From NCBI GenBank assembly GCA_902780915.1, contig CACZHK010000019.1, positions 1-64,000 of the forward strand: 64,000 nucleotides of DNA, read 5' to 3'. The position numbers were made by a program, and so were the translations under genes. The notes beneath the pieces are model-generated. The model saw only the letters and a list, made by a program, of their open reading frames with translations, was not told where the DNA came from and made no database searches. Below are positions 27,372-35,662 of the stretch, one piece after another. Source of the stretch: Pseudoselenomonas ruminantium. GTDB lineage: Bacteria; Bacillota; Negativicutes; Selenomonadales; Selenomonadaceae. Each line of letters opens with the position of its first letter. Position 1 is the first letter of the stretch.

Positions 27372-30300
27372 TCATTCCACCGAGAGGGTGACATTCTCGC
27401 CGTTGATGTTCCACTCCTTGACATGGGCCACATCCGTGCCGTAGGACACTTCATCAGCCAGGGTCACAGAGCGCAGCATTGCTTCGTTCTCGGCTTTCTT
27501 CACGATGGCCATGAGCTTGTCATTGCCGGAGAGGCCCACCTTGATGTGGTCGGTGACCTCATAGCCGTTCTCCTTGCGCATGGTCTGCACCTTGCTGATA
27601 ATCTCGCGCAGGAAGCCTTCCTCCAGGAGTTCTTCACTGAGGGTGGTTTCCAGGGCAATGGCCACTTCGCCATAGCTCTGGCAGTTGTAGCCCTCGGCCT
27701 GGCTCATGGCAATCTCCACTTCTTCGGAAGTGAGGGCGTACTCGGTGCCATCGGCCAGGGTGACCTTGAGGCTGCCCTCTTTGTCCAGGGCTTCCTTGGC
27801 CTGACGGCCGTTCATGGCAGTGAGGGCGCTCTTCACGGCCCCCATGTTCTTGCCTACCTTGGGGCCAAGGGCGCGGAAGTTGGGCTTGAAGGTGTAGACA
27901 GTGAAGTCTTCCATATCTTCCTTGAAGACCACTTCCTTCACATTCAGCTCATCCTCCACGATTTCCTTGAAGAAATCGTCCAGGGTGCTCTCGGCCTTCA
28001 CATACATGTGGCCGATAGGCTGGCGGTTCTTGATATTGGCCTCGTTGCGGGCAGCGCGGCCCAGCACCACGATGGAGAGCACCAGTTCCATGTTCTTCTC
28101 CAGCTCGGTGTCGATGAGGGCCTCATCAGCCACGGGATAATCTGCCAGATGCACGGACACGGGCGCAGCCTTGTCGATGCTGCAGACCAGATTGCGGTAG
28201 ATGCTCTCAGTCATGAAGGGGATCATAGGAGCAGCAGCCTTGGCAGTGGTCACCAGCGCCGTGTAGAGGGTCATGTAAGCATTGATCTTGTCCTGCTCCA
28301 TGCCTTTGGCCCAGAAGCGGCTGCGGCTGCGGCGCACATACCAGTTGGAAAGCTCGTCCACGAAGGACTGCAAGGCTTTGGCAGCCTCCGTCACGCGGTA
28401 GTTCGTGAGGCAGCTGTCCACTTCCTTCACCATGGTGTTCAGGCGGGACAGGCACCACTTGTCCATGACGCTGAGCTTGTCGTACTCCAGGCTGTACTTG
28501 GTGGCATCGAACTCGTCGATATTGGCATACAGCACGAAGAAGGCGTAGGTGTTCCACAGGGTGCCCATGAATTTCCTCTGGCCTTCCTGCACAGCCCCGT
28601 CATGGAAGCGGTTGGGCAGCCAGGGAGCGCTGTTCTCGTAGAAGTACCAGCGGATGGCGTCAGCGCCGTGCCTTCTGAGGGCGTCCATGGGGTCAACGGC
28701 GTTGCCCTTGGACTTGGACATCTTCTGGCCGTTCTCATCCTGCACATGGCCCAGCACGATGACATTCTTGTAAGGTGCCTTGTCAAAGAGCAGGGTGGAA
28801 ATGGCAATCAAGGAGTAGAACCAGCCGCGGGTCTGGTCCACCGCCTCGGAGATGAAGTCCGCCGGGAAGCGCTTCTCGAAGATATCCTTGTTCTCAAAGG
28901 GATAGTGCCACTGGGCGAAAGGCATGGCACCGGAGTCAAACCAGCAGTCAATGACCTCGGGCACGCGGTGCATTTCCTTGCCGCATTCGGGGCACTTGAT
29001 GGTGACCTTGTCGATGTACGGACGGTGCAGCTCGATTTCCTCGGGGCAGTTGTCACTCATTTCCTTCAGCTCGGCAATAGAGCCAATGGCGTGCTGATGG
29101 CCGCACTCGCACTCCCAGACAGGCAGCGGCGTACCCCAGTAGCGGTTGCGGGAAAGGCCCCAATCCTGCACATGCTCCAGCCAGTCACCGAAGCGGCCCT
29201 CGCCGATGGATTTTGGAATCCAGTTGACAGTCTTGTTGTTGGCGATGAGCTTGTCCTTTACATCCGTCATCTTGATGAACCAGGTCTCACGGGCATAGTA
29301 GATGAGGGGGGTATCGCAGCGCCAGCAATGGGGATAGCTGTGCTCGAACTTGGGTGCCTTGAAGAGCTTGCCGCTCTTTTTCAGATCCTCAAGGATCAGC
29401 GGGTCAGCATCCTTGACAAAGACGCCGGGCCAGTCGGTGTCTGCCGTCATCTCGCCCTTGTTGTCCACGAACTGCACAAAGGGCATATCGTACTTGCGGC
29501 AGACCCGGTTATCGTCCTCACCGAAAGCCGGGGCGATGTGGACGATGCCTGTACCATCGGAGGTGGTGACATAGTCATCGCAGACCACATAGAAAGCCTT
29601 TTTCTTCAGCTTGCCCACGGCGTAGTCGTACAGAGGCTCGTACTCCTTGTACTCAAGTTCCTTGCCCTTGCAGGCAGCCAGCACTTCACGCTCCCCTTCC
29701 ACACCTTCAAAGACGGTGTCCACCAGGGCTTCGGCCAGGTAGTAGACAGTGCCGTCAACCTTGATCTTCACATAGTCAACCTCGGGATTCACGCAAAGGC
29801 CCAGGTTGGAAGGCAGGGTCCAGGGAGTGGTGGTCCAGGCCAGGAAGTAAGCGTCCTCATCCTTGACCTTGAATTTCACCATGGCGGAACGCTCTTTCAC
29901 ATCCTTGTAGCCCTGGGCTACCTCATGGGAGGACAGGGGGGTGCCGCAGCGGGGGCAGTAAGGCACGACCTTGTGCCCCTTGTACAGGAGGCCCTTGTTC
30001 CAGATTTCCTTCAGGGCCCACCACTCGGACTCGATGAAGTCATTCTCATAGGTGATGTAGGGGTGGTCCATGTCGGCCCAGAAACCTACCACATCGGAGA
30101 ACTCCTCCCACATGCCCTTGTATTTCCAGACAGACTCACGGCACTTCTTGATGAAGGGCTCAATGCCGTATTCCTCGATCTGTTCCTTGCCGTTGATGCC
30201 CACCAGCTTCTCAACTTCCAGTTCCACCGGCAGGCCGTGGGTATCCCAGCCGGCCTTGCGCAGGACTTTCTTCCCCTTCATGGACTGGTAGCGGGGCAGC

Positions 30301-30500
30301 ATGTCCTTGATGACGCGGGTCAGCACATGGCCGATATGAGGCTTGCCGTTGGCTGTGGGCGGGCCATCGTAGAAAGTGAAGGTGTCTGCGCCCTCACGCT
30401 GGTCAATGGCCTTCTGGGCAATGCCCTCTTTTTTCCAGAATTCCTCTACTTCCTTCTCACGGGTGACGAAGTCAAGATTGGTATCAACTTTGCTATACAA
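27372..30500 (-). CDS. ileS: Isoleucyl-tRNA synthetase (long, type 2-like)
   Basis: A 1042-residue class Ia synthetase. The HIGH motif is in KPHIGHVLTRVIKDMLPR and the KMSKS motif in GQKMSKSKGNAVDP. The CP1 editing domain and a CWRCDTPL Cys pair lie between. The length and the KAGWDTHGLPVELEVEK block are like the eukaryote-type IleRS2, which is often less sensitive to mupirocin. The start is TTG at 30500 behind GGGGGGA. It is controlled by the T-box leader upstream. Confidence 0.97.
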   Translation of the reverse strand: MYSKVDTNLDFVTREKEVEEFWKKEGIAQKAIDQREGADTFTFYDGPPTANGKPHIGHVLTRVIKDMLPRYQSMKGKKVLRKAGWDTHGLPVELEVEKLVGINGKEQIEEYGIEPFIKKCRESVWKYKGMWEEFSDVVGFWADMDHPYITYENDFIESEWWALKEIWNKGLLYKGHKVVPYCPRCGTPLSSHEVAQGYKDVKERSAMVKFKVKDEDAYFLAWTTTPWTLPSNLGLCVNPEVDYVKIKVDGTVYYLAEALVDTVFEGVEGEREVLAACKGKELEYKEYEPLYDYAVGKLKKKAFYVVCDDYVTTSDGTGIVHIAPAFGEDDNRVCRKYDMPFVQFVDNKGEMTADTDWPGVFVKDADPLILEDLKKSGKLFKAPKFEHSYPHCWRCDTPLIYYARETWFIKMTDVKDKLIANNKTVNWIPKSIGEGRFGDWLEHVQDWGLSRNRYWGTPLPVWECECGHQHAIGSIAELKEMSDNCPEEIELHRPYIDKVTIKCPECGKEMHRVPEVIDCWFDSGAMPFAQWHYPFENKDIFEKRFPADFISEAVDQTRGWFYSLIAISTLLFDKAPYKNVIVLGHVQDENGQKMSKSKGNAVDPMDALRRHGADAIRWYFYENSAPWLPNRFHDGAVQEGQRKFMGTLWNTYAFFVLYANIDEFDATKYSLEYDKLSVMDKWCLSRLNTMVKEVDSCLTNYRVTEAAKALQSFVDELSNWYVRRSRSRFWAKGMEQDKINAYMTLYTALVTTAKAAAPMIPFMTESIYRNLVCSIDKAAPVSVHLADYPVADEALIDTELEKNMELVLSIVVLGRAARNEANIKNRQPIGHMYVKAESTLDDFFKEIVEDELNVKEVVFKEDMEDFTVYTFKPNFRALGPKVGKNMGAVKSALTAMNGRQAKEALDKEGSLKVTLADGTEYALTSEEVEIAMSQAEGYNCQSYGEVAIALETTLSEELLEEGFLREIISKVQTMRKENGYEVTDHIKVGLSGNDKLMAIVKKAENEAMLRSVTLADEVSYGTDVAHVKEWNINGENVTLSVE

Positions 30501-30501
30501 A

Positions 30502-30763
30502 AAAATCCCCCCAAAAATATTTTAAGCCTGCATCCCAAACAGGATGCAGGCTTAACTGCACTTATACCACCTATTTGCCACGTACCATCATACGCTGCTT
30601 CGTAACGGGAAGAACCGGCGGGGCCTACCGTCCAGAGGATTTCAGCCTGCTGCTCCGAAGTGATGTTCAGCCCGCCCTACTAGCCCCCGGCTCTCACCAA
30701 CCCCGGTTCGCTGCGACCTTCCTGCGTGCCTACTGTCTTCATCAACGCATTTACATATTGACA
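30502..30763 (-). ncRNA. T-box leader of ileS (isoleucine-specific)
   Basis: The minus-strand leader has a large stem I with a GGTTGGTGAGAGCCGGG apical segment. The specifier-loop sequence GAACATCAC contains ATC (30664-30662), an Ile codon. The T-box core AGGTGGTATAAGTGC is at 30572-30558; its TGGT pairs with uncharged tRNA-Ile ending ACCA. A terminator stem (14 bp, 30522-30555) is followed by a T-rich stretch before ileS. Uncharged tRNA should favour antitermination. Confidence 0.9.
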
Positions 30764-30769
30764 AAGGGT

Positions 30770-30798
30770 ATTCTACCATAAGATAATGCGTTTTTCAA
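30770..30798 (-). promoter_or_regulatory. ileS promoter
   Basis: TTGAAA (30793-30798), a 17-nt spacer and TAGAAT (30770-30775) on the minus strand put the transcript start at the T-box 5' end. Confidence 0.75.
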
Positions 30799-30827
30799 TA
30801 AAACAAGCATATTTTCCCATGAAAAAA

Positions 30828-30851
30828 CCCGGAAGGCAAACACCCTCCGGG
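30828..30851 (-). terminator. Terminator after tRNA-Thr
   Basis: On the minus strand CCCGGAGGG and CCTTCCGGG form a stem with a short loop followed by six T, 12 bases beyond the tRNA 3' end. Confidence 0.85.
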
Positions 30852-30863
30852 ATAAAATCCAAA

Positions 30864-30939
30864 TGGAGCTGATGACCAGGATTGAACTGGTGACCTTATC
30901 CTTACCAAGGATACGCTCTGCCGACTGAGCTACATCAGC
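30864..30939 (-). tRNA. tRNA-Thr(GGT)
   Basis: A 76-nt cloverleaf with encoded CCA. The acceptor stem GCTGATG pairs with CATCAGC, followed by T and CCA. The D-arm is GCTCAGTCGGCAGAGC. The anticodon arm TATCC-TTGGTAA-GGATA gives anticodon GGT. The T-arm is CCAGTTCAATCCTGG. Confidence 0.97.
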
Positions 30940-31051
30940 ACTCTGATACCATCGCCTCTCTGCGACAGCTCTTATATTATAGCATCGTGCTTTACCTGTG
31001 TCAACATACTTTTCAATTTTTTCTCAGCTATGAGCAGACTGCTGCATGAGT

Positions 31052-31882
31052 TCACTTCGCCATTATTTTATCTGCGGCCTCGCCAAGCCAGTTTTCCTGC
31101 ACATTCTCAATCTGCCCTGCATCACACTGGGCGGCCAATTCCGGCATGATGGGAATGCGGCCCAAAATGTCCAGGCCATACTGAGCAGCGATTTCTTCCA
31201 GATGGCTGTGGCCAAAGATCTCATGCTTCTTGCCGCAGTCAGGGCATTTGAAGTAGCTCATGTTCTCCACCAGCCCCAGAATGGGAACCTCCATCATCTC
31301 TGCCATCTTCACAGCCTTGGCCACAATCATGGAAACAAGTTCCTGGGGGCTGGTGACAATGACAATGCCATCCACCTGGATGGACTGGAATACCGTCAGG
31401 GTCACATCCCCGGTACCAGGCGGCATGTCCAGGAAAAGGTAATCTGTGTCTTCCCAGATGATATCCGTCCAGAACTGCTTCACCACCCCGGAAAGGATTG
31501 GCCCACGCCAAACCACGGGATCAGTCTGCTGCTCCAGCAAGAGGTTCATGCTCATTACATCTATGCCCCCTGCCGACTTCACAGGGTAAGCCCCGGCCTG
31601 AGAGCCAAGCACCTCCCCAGTTACTCCGAACATCTTCGGTATGGATGGCCCGGTGATATCCGCATCCAGTATCCCCGTACGCATCCCCTTCCGACGCATA
31701 GCCACCGCCAAGAGTCCCGTCACCAGGGACTTTCCCACGCCACCCTTGCCGCTGACCACGGCAATGGCGTGGCGGATATTGCTCAGTTCATTCGGCTTCT
31801 CGTGCAGATCCTGCACCTTGCGGCTGTCCTCCCCGCAGGTAGACCCGCAGGAAGAACAATCATGATTGCATGTTTCAGACAT
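31052..31882 (-). CDS. mrp: Mrp/ApbC-family Fe-S carrier ATPase
   Basis: A 276-residue deviant-Walker P-loop protein that binds and transfers Fe-S clusters. The N-terminus carries CNHDCSSCGSTC, a Cys cluster like that of Nbp35. Walker A is SGKGGVGKS; DADITGPSIPKMFG, the DMPPGTGDVTLT motif and MSYFKCPDCGKKHEIFG (CxxC) follow. It has its own strong promoter. The ATG is preceded by AGGAG. Confidence 0.94.
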   Translation of the reverse strand: MSETCNHDCSSCGSTCGEDSRKVQDLHEKPNELSNIRHAIAVVSGKGGVGKSLVTGLLAVAMRRKGMRTGILDADITGPSIPKMFGVTGEVLGSQAGAYPVKSAGGIDVMSMNLLLEQQTDPVVWRGPILSGVVKQFWTDIIWEDTDYLFLDMPPGTGDVTLTVFQSIQVDGIVIVTSPQELVSMIVAKAVKMAEMMEVPILGLVENMSYFKCPDCGKKHEIFGHSHLEEIAAQYGLDILGRIPIMPELAAQCDAGQIENVQENWLGEAADKIMAK

Positions 31883-31898
31883 ATCGTTTCTCCTATTT

Positions 31899-31944
31899 AT
31901 CTAAAAATTTAGATTAGCATACCACCATATAAAATTATTGTCAA
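31899..31944 (-). promoter_or_regulatory. mrp promoter with downstream palindrome
   Basis: A perfect TTGACA (31939-31944), a 17-nt spacer and TATGCT (31916-31921) drive mrp. ATCTAAA-AA-TTTAGAT (31899-31914, plus strand) is a perfect palindrome just downstream of the -10, a typical place for a repressor site. The promoter is nearly identical over about 35 bp to the one before the B12 riboswitch. Confidence 0.8.
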
Positions 31945-32030
31945 GAATAGCTGCCATTTCCACTGCTTTTTACATATGTGAAAGCCTTGTCCCTATTGAA
32001 TAACTCTGTCAATCAAAATCTCGTAAAATA

Positions 32031-32065
32031 AATAACCGCCAATCCTCATCGGACTGGCGGTTATT
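32031..32065 (-). terminator. btuF terminator
   Basis: AATAACCGCC and GGCGGTTATT, extended by five more pairs, form a 15-pair stem with one G-U, 18 bases after the btuF stop. On the minus strand it is followed by TATTTTACGAG. Confidence 0.75.
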
Positions 32066-32082
32066 TCTATTTGTTGCCGGCA

Positions 32083-33093
32083 TCACTTGACAGAAATGCC
32101 ATGAATCTCCTCAGCCATGCGAACCAGTGCATCAACCGTCCGCACACCCGGCGTGATCTCTGACAGCTTGACCTTCACAAAGTGGTTTTCCTTGACTGCT
32201 GTCACATTGGCCAGCTGGGGATTGCCCTTGATGGCTGCTACCTTCTGCTGGAAATCATCATCATTGCGCACTCCGTTGCTGTAATCTGCGATAATAATGT
32301 ACTCTGGGTCTGCCGCCACCACATTTTCCCAGCTGACAGCCGCCCAGGTCTTGTCTACCCCGGCATTTTCCATCACATTCTCGGCACCAATGAGCTTGAG
32401 AATATTGGTGGTATAGCCCTTGAAAGCGGTGAAGGGCTTGCCATCGCTGGCATCGTAAACGAAGATTTTCTTCTTGGGCAGCTTCTCGATCTTGCCCTGC
32501 ACTGAAGCAAGCTTATCCTGCTCGGATTTCACCCAAGCATCTGCTTTGTCCTTGACTCCGAAAATCTCTCCCAGCTTCTGCATATCCTCAAAAACCGTAT
32601 CCAGGTTGGCATCCAGTTTCTGCATGGAGGAAGGGACATATATGGGCACATTCTTGGCTGTAATCCTCTCTGCCGGGATGCCCCGCTTGGTGAAGGGAAC
32701 CTCCCAGCCGGTGGCAAAATCTGGGTTCTCAGCCATGAAGGTCTCATAAGAGGGCCATTTATCCGAAAGGACTTTCACCTTATCATAGGCCGCCTGCAGG
32801 GGAGGATAAATCTCCTCTTCCTTCATGGCCGTGCCTGCCATCTTGTCTTCCAGCCCCAAGGCAAGCATCATTTCCGTAGTCGCCTGGGACATGGAAATAG
32901 CATGGGCAGGTGCTTTCTCTACGCTCTGCTTCACTTCCTGGCCATCCAGAGTTTCTGTCCAGGAGACAGGATACCCGGCGGGCTTGTCATTCGTAGCCGT
33001 TTGTTTTTCACCGCCACACCCGGTGAAAGCTGCCATAGACACAAGGCAAAGTCCTGTAACAATGCTCTTTTTCAGCCATGTCTTCATATCCAC
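32083..33093 (-). CDS. btuF: Vitamin B12 ABC transporter binding lipoprotein
   Basis: A 336-residue class III periplasmic-binding lipoprotein: signal peptide with AAFTGC lipobox near residue 25, then a two-lobe fold with SMSQATTEMMLALGLEDKM and VVAADPEYIIIADY. The family binds siderophores, heme or corrinoids. Assignment to B12 comes from the cobalamin riboswitch heading the operon. GTG (33093) lies four bases and ATG (33087) ten bases after GGAGG, so the start is ambiguous. Confidence 0.85.
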   Translation of the reverse strand: MDMKTWLKKSIVTGLCLVSMAAFTGCGGEKQTATNDKPAGYPVSWTETLDGQEVKQSVEKAPAHAISMSQATTEMMLALGLEDKMAGTAMKEEEIYPPLQAAYDKVKVLSDKWPSYETFMAENPDFATGWEVPFTKRGIPAERITAKNVPIYVPSSMQKLDANLDTVFEDMQKLGEIFGVKDKADAWVKSEQDKLASVQGKIEKLPKKKIFVYDASDGKPFTAFKGYTTNILKLIGAENVMENAGVDKTWAAVSWENVVAADPEYIIIADYSNGVRNDDDFQQKVAAIKGNPQLANVTAVKENHFVKVKLSEITPGVRTVDALVRMAEEIHGISVK

Positions 33094-33103
33094 GTTTCCT
33101 CCC

Positions 33104-33847
33104 TCAATAGTTCAAATATACACGCCCCTCATGCTCATAGCGCACAAAGGGAACACCAAAAACCTCTTCCAGCAGGTCAGGCCTGAGTATCTCACCAGTA
33201 GGCCCCTGCTCTACGATCCTTCCTTTTTTCATCACGATAACATCATCGCAGTACGCCACTGCCAGGGACAAGTCATGGAGAACCATGACCACCGTCCCCC
33301 TGTAGTCCTGAAGGGTCTTCATCAGAGCCAGCTTGTACTTCACATCCAGATGGTTGGTAGGTTCATCCAGCAAAACCAGCTCTGAACGCTGCGCCAAAGT
33401 CTTGGCAATCATCACTCTTTGGATCTCTCCACCTGACATATGGCTGATGCGACGGTCTGCCATGGAACTGACCCCTGCCTGCTCCATGGCTTCGGCAGCA
33501 ATGCGCCGGTCTTCCTCCGTATAGTCACGGAAGCCCTCCTTGTAAGGGAACCGCCCCATCACCACCACATCTTTGACAAAAAAATCCGCTATGGTCTCCC
33601 GTTGCTGAGGCAATACCGCCACCAGGCGGGCATACTCCCCGGCCTCAATGTCGGCAACATCCCGCCCCTCAAGGAACACATTCCCCCTGCTGGGCTTGTC
33701 CCGGCTCAGGAAGGACAGCAGCGTGCTCTTGCCGCTGCCATTAGGCCCTACTATGGCAGTCATACACCCTTTGCGAAAATGCGCCTGCACCTGGGCCAAT
33801 ATTTCCCGTCCCTCTACGGCGTATGTAAGATTCTTTACCGTCATCAT
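33104..33847 (-). CDS. btuD: Vitamin B12 ABC transporter ATPase
   Basis: A 247-residue FecE/BtuD-type ATPase: Walker A GPNGSGKSTLL, signature MSGGEIQRV, Walker B LVLLDEPTNHLD and MVLHDLSLA switch. It starts one base after the permease stop, so translation is coupled. The B12 role is inferred from the riboswitch. Confidence 0.88.
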   Translation of the reverse strand: MMTVKNLTYAVEGREILAQVQAHFRKGCMTAIVGPNGSGKSTLLSFLSRDKPSRGNVFLEGRDVADIEAGEYARLVAVLPQQRETIADFFVKDVVVMGRFPYKEGFRDYTEEDRRIAAEAMEQAGVSSMADRRISHMSGGEIQRVMIAKTLAQRSELVLLDEPTNHLDVKYKLALMKTLQDYRGTVVMVLHDLSLAVAYCDDVIVMKKGRIVEQGPTGEILRPDLLEEVFGVPFVRYEHEGRVYLNY

Positions 33848-33848
33848 A

Positions 33849-34856
33849 TCAATAATCCTTGTACTTCCTGCTGATGATCCACATGAACACCGGCGCTCCC
33901 AAAGAAGCTGTCAGAATGCCAATGGGCAGTTCTTCCGGACGGAACAAGGTGCGAGCTGCTGCATCTGCCCAGACCATCACCAGTGCCCCCACCAGAGCAG
34001 TGAACCAAAGCATGACTGCATGGCGGGAGTCCCCCAAAGATCTGGCCATATGCGGCACCACCAGTCCCACAAAACCGATGATCCCGGAAAGTGCCACCAC
34101 CACAGCCACTGCCAAAGAGGAAATCAGCACTATCATCTGCTGCACACGCTGAACGGGCATCCCCAGATGCCTGGCCTCGTTGCGCCCCAGGAGAATCAAA
34201 TCCAGCTCATGGCGCATCAGCCAGATGAAGAGCATGGTCAAGAAAAGCATCGCTGCCCCCACAGGCACCATGCTCCACTGGATTCCTGTCAGGCTCCCCA
34301 TCAGCCAGAACATGGCACTTCTGACCTGTGCCTCATCCTTCGCACCATAAATAGCCAGCATCGTAAAAGCTGAAAACAGCGCTGATATGCCCATGCCCAT
34401 CAGCACCAGCTTCACCGGGCTGCCGCTGCTCCCTGCCAGCCTGACCACGATGGCCGTGGCAACTGCTGCCCCCATGAATGCGCCCACATATACACCATAA
34501 GGCGCAAACATCTGCGCTGCACCTGTGACCAGGCAAAGCACCGCACCTGTGCTGGCACCAGAGGATACTCCCAGTATATAGGGGTCTGCCAGATAGTTCT
34601 GCGATACCGTCTGCATCAAAAGCCCTGTCAAAGCCAGCAATGCACCACCAATGGCCGCAAATATAATGCGGGGAGCACGTATGTCGAAAACAATCATAGA
34701 TGCAGAAGCATCCATAGGCTCACCCAGCGCAAAGGCACTGATCTCCCGGATGATTGTATCAGGCGGGATTGATACCGACCCCATGCCCACAGCCAGCCCC
34801 ATGCTGACTGCCAGGGACAGCGCAAGCAATGCTCCCCGCAAAACCAGCTTCCCCAT
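33849..34856 (-). CDS. btuC: Vitamin B12 ABC transporter permease (FecCD family)
   Basis: A 335-residue, roughly ten-helix permease: MGSVSIPPDTI, PRIIFAAIGGALLALTGLLMQ, NYLADPYILGVSSGAS, GFVGLVVPHMARSL and RPEELPIGILTASLGAPVFM are FecCD hallmarks. The frame extends 22 codons upstream, but I chose ATG 34856, which shares its A with the stop of a small upstream ORF (TGATG). Confidence 0.88.
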   Translation of the reverse strand: MGKLVLRGALLALSLAVSMGLAVGMGSVSIPPDTIIREISAFALGEPMDASASMIVFDIRAPRIIFAAIGGALLALTGLLMQTVSQNYLADPYILGVSSGASTGAVLCLVTGAAQMFAPYGVYVGAFMGAAVATAIVVRLAGSSGSPVKLVLMGMGISALFSAFTMLAIYGAKDEAQVRSAMFWLMGSLTGIQWSMVPVGAAMLFLTMLFIWLMRHELDLILLGRNEARHLGMPVQRVQQMIVLISSLAVAVVVALSGIIGFVGLVVPHMARSLGDSRHAVMLWFTALVGALVMVWADAAARTLFRPEELPIGILTASLGAPVFMWIISRKYKDY

Positions 34857-34951
34857 CACCTTGCCACCGCCCCGGCCTTGATGTATGCCACCTTGCCATC
34901 TTTGGCAGCCAAGGTCAGGCATATCATATGGTCAGAAGCAGAAAAATTCAT
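34856..34951 (-). CDS. 31-residue ORF coupled to btuC
   Basis: The first start codon after the riboswitch terminator is ATG at 34951, with GGGGG eight bases upstream, the best ribosome site in this leader. It encodes 31 residues (MNFSASDHMICLTLAAK...) with no obvious membrane segment. Its TGA overlaps the btuC ATG. It may be a leader peptide that couples translation or a true small protein. I know no family. Confidence 0.55.
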   Translation of the reverse strand: MNFSASDHMICLTLAAKDGKVAYIKAGAVAR

Positions 34952-34979
34952 AAGCACTACCCCCTTTTGACATAAGAAA

Positions 34980-35012
34980 ACAGGCTCCACCCCCAAAGCT
35001 GGGATAGGCCTG
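34980..35012 (-). terminator. Riboswitch terminator of the btu operon
   Basis: On the minus strand ACAGGC ... GCCTGT with an inner CCCAGCTTTGGGG stem is followed by TTTTCTT. It lies between the aptamer and the first start codon and is the likely off-state of the switch. From 35013 to 35129 there is only linker. Confidence 0.7.
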
Positions 35013-35129
35013 TCCACTTCAAACAAGTGCATTTATATTTCACTCAAGCACGAAATATGCTCTGCACAAAATCCCCATCCCCATCACTCGCAGGTTCCTT
35101 GAGCTGCTTCACAGCTTCTTACGGCGATT

Positions 35130-35305
35130 GTTGGTCAGGCAATTCTCCTGGCTCCAGATCTCAGCTTTCCTGCGCCTTCCCAGGATATTTCCCAGTGGCA
35201 TATAGCAGGATCGCTCCCTGATACAGTGGCGGGACCGCACCGGCCTTGAGGATACACCTCTCACCGGACTTCCTTATTAAGTCTTCCGACACCTGACCCC
35301 TCTAT
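35130..35305 (-). ncRNA. Cobalamin riboswitch
   Basis: On the minus strand AAGGAAGTCCGGTGAGAG, CCGGTGCGGTCCCGCCACTG, GCCACTGGG, GGGAAGGCGCAGGAAAGC and the B12 box GAGCCAGGAGAATTGCCTGA appear in order. These are the conserved blocks of the AdoCbl-binding element. It heads the btuC-btuD-btuF operon, which identifies the likely transported substrate. Confidence 0.95.
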
Positions 35306-35334
35306 ATTCTGTTTTTCATCCAAAAGTTAGAATT

Positions 35335-35363
35335 ATCATATCATTATATAAAATTATTGTCAA
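35335..35363 (-). promoter_or_regulatory. Promoter of the B12 riboswitch operon
   Basis: TTGACA (35358-35363), a 17-nt spacer and TATGAT (35335-35340). The TGA inside TTGACA is the stop codon of the truncated ribokinase frame. The sequence matches the mrp promoter region closely, spacer included. Confidence 0.85.
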
Positions 35364-35641
35364 GAACAGCCTGCACAGGGGATTCTTCGGACTCCCGCCG
35401 TATTCACGGCAACGCTTTCCAGATTCTCCAAAAGCTGCTTGCCAAAGGCATCGCTCCCCACAGCTCCTATCATGGCAGTCTTTGCCCCCAGCTTCCCCAA
35501 GGCATACGCCTGATTTGCGCCTTTGCCCCCCGGCACCAGCTTCATGCTCCGCGCCATGACAGTTTCCCCGGCCTGCGGCCGTCTGTCCATGTAAACCGCA
35601 AAATCCATGTTCAAGCTGCCAATTACCAATACCCTATCCAC
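35360..35641 (-). pseudogene. Truncated ribokinase (PfkB family), N-terminal third only
   Basis: The 93-residue frame begins like a full ribokinase: VLVIGSLNMDFAVYMDRRPQAGET, VPGGKGANQAYALGKLGA, MIGAVGSDAFGK. Normal length is about 300 residues; the ATP-binding and catalytic GAGD parts are absent. The homology breaks off near 35370, and the frame stops in the -35 box of the btu promoter. No ribokinase remainder is found on the far side of the btu genes. The start is GTG at 35641, eight bases after GGAGG. Confidence 0.85.
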
Positions 35642-35662
35642 GTTTGTCAGCCTCCGTCCTCT

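Noticed and set aside
27300..30605. 1101-codon open frame on the plus strand opposite ileS.
   Set aside because: It is antisense to a clear ileS, has no ribosome site or family motifs, and is open because of the GC-rich codon pattern.
35360..35641. The short ribokinase frame as a functional small kinase.
   Set aside because: It lacks the nucleotide-binding and catalytic parts of the PfkB fold.
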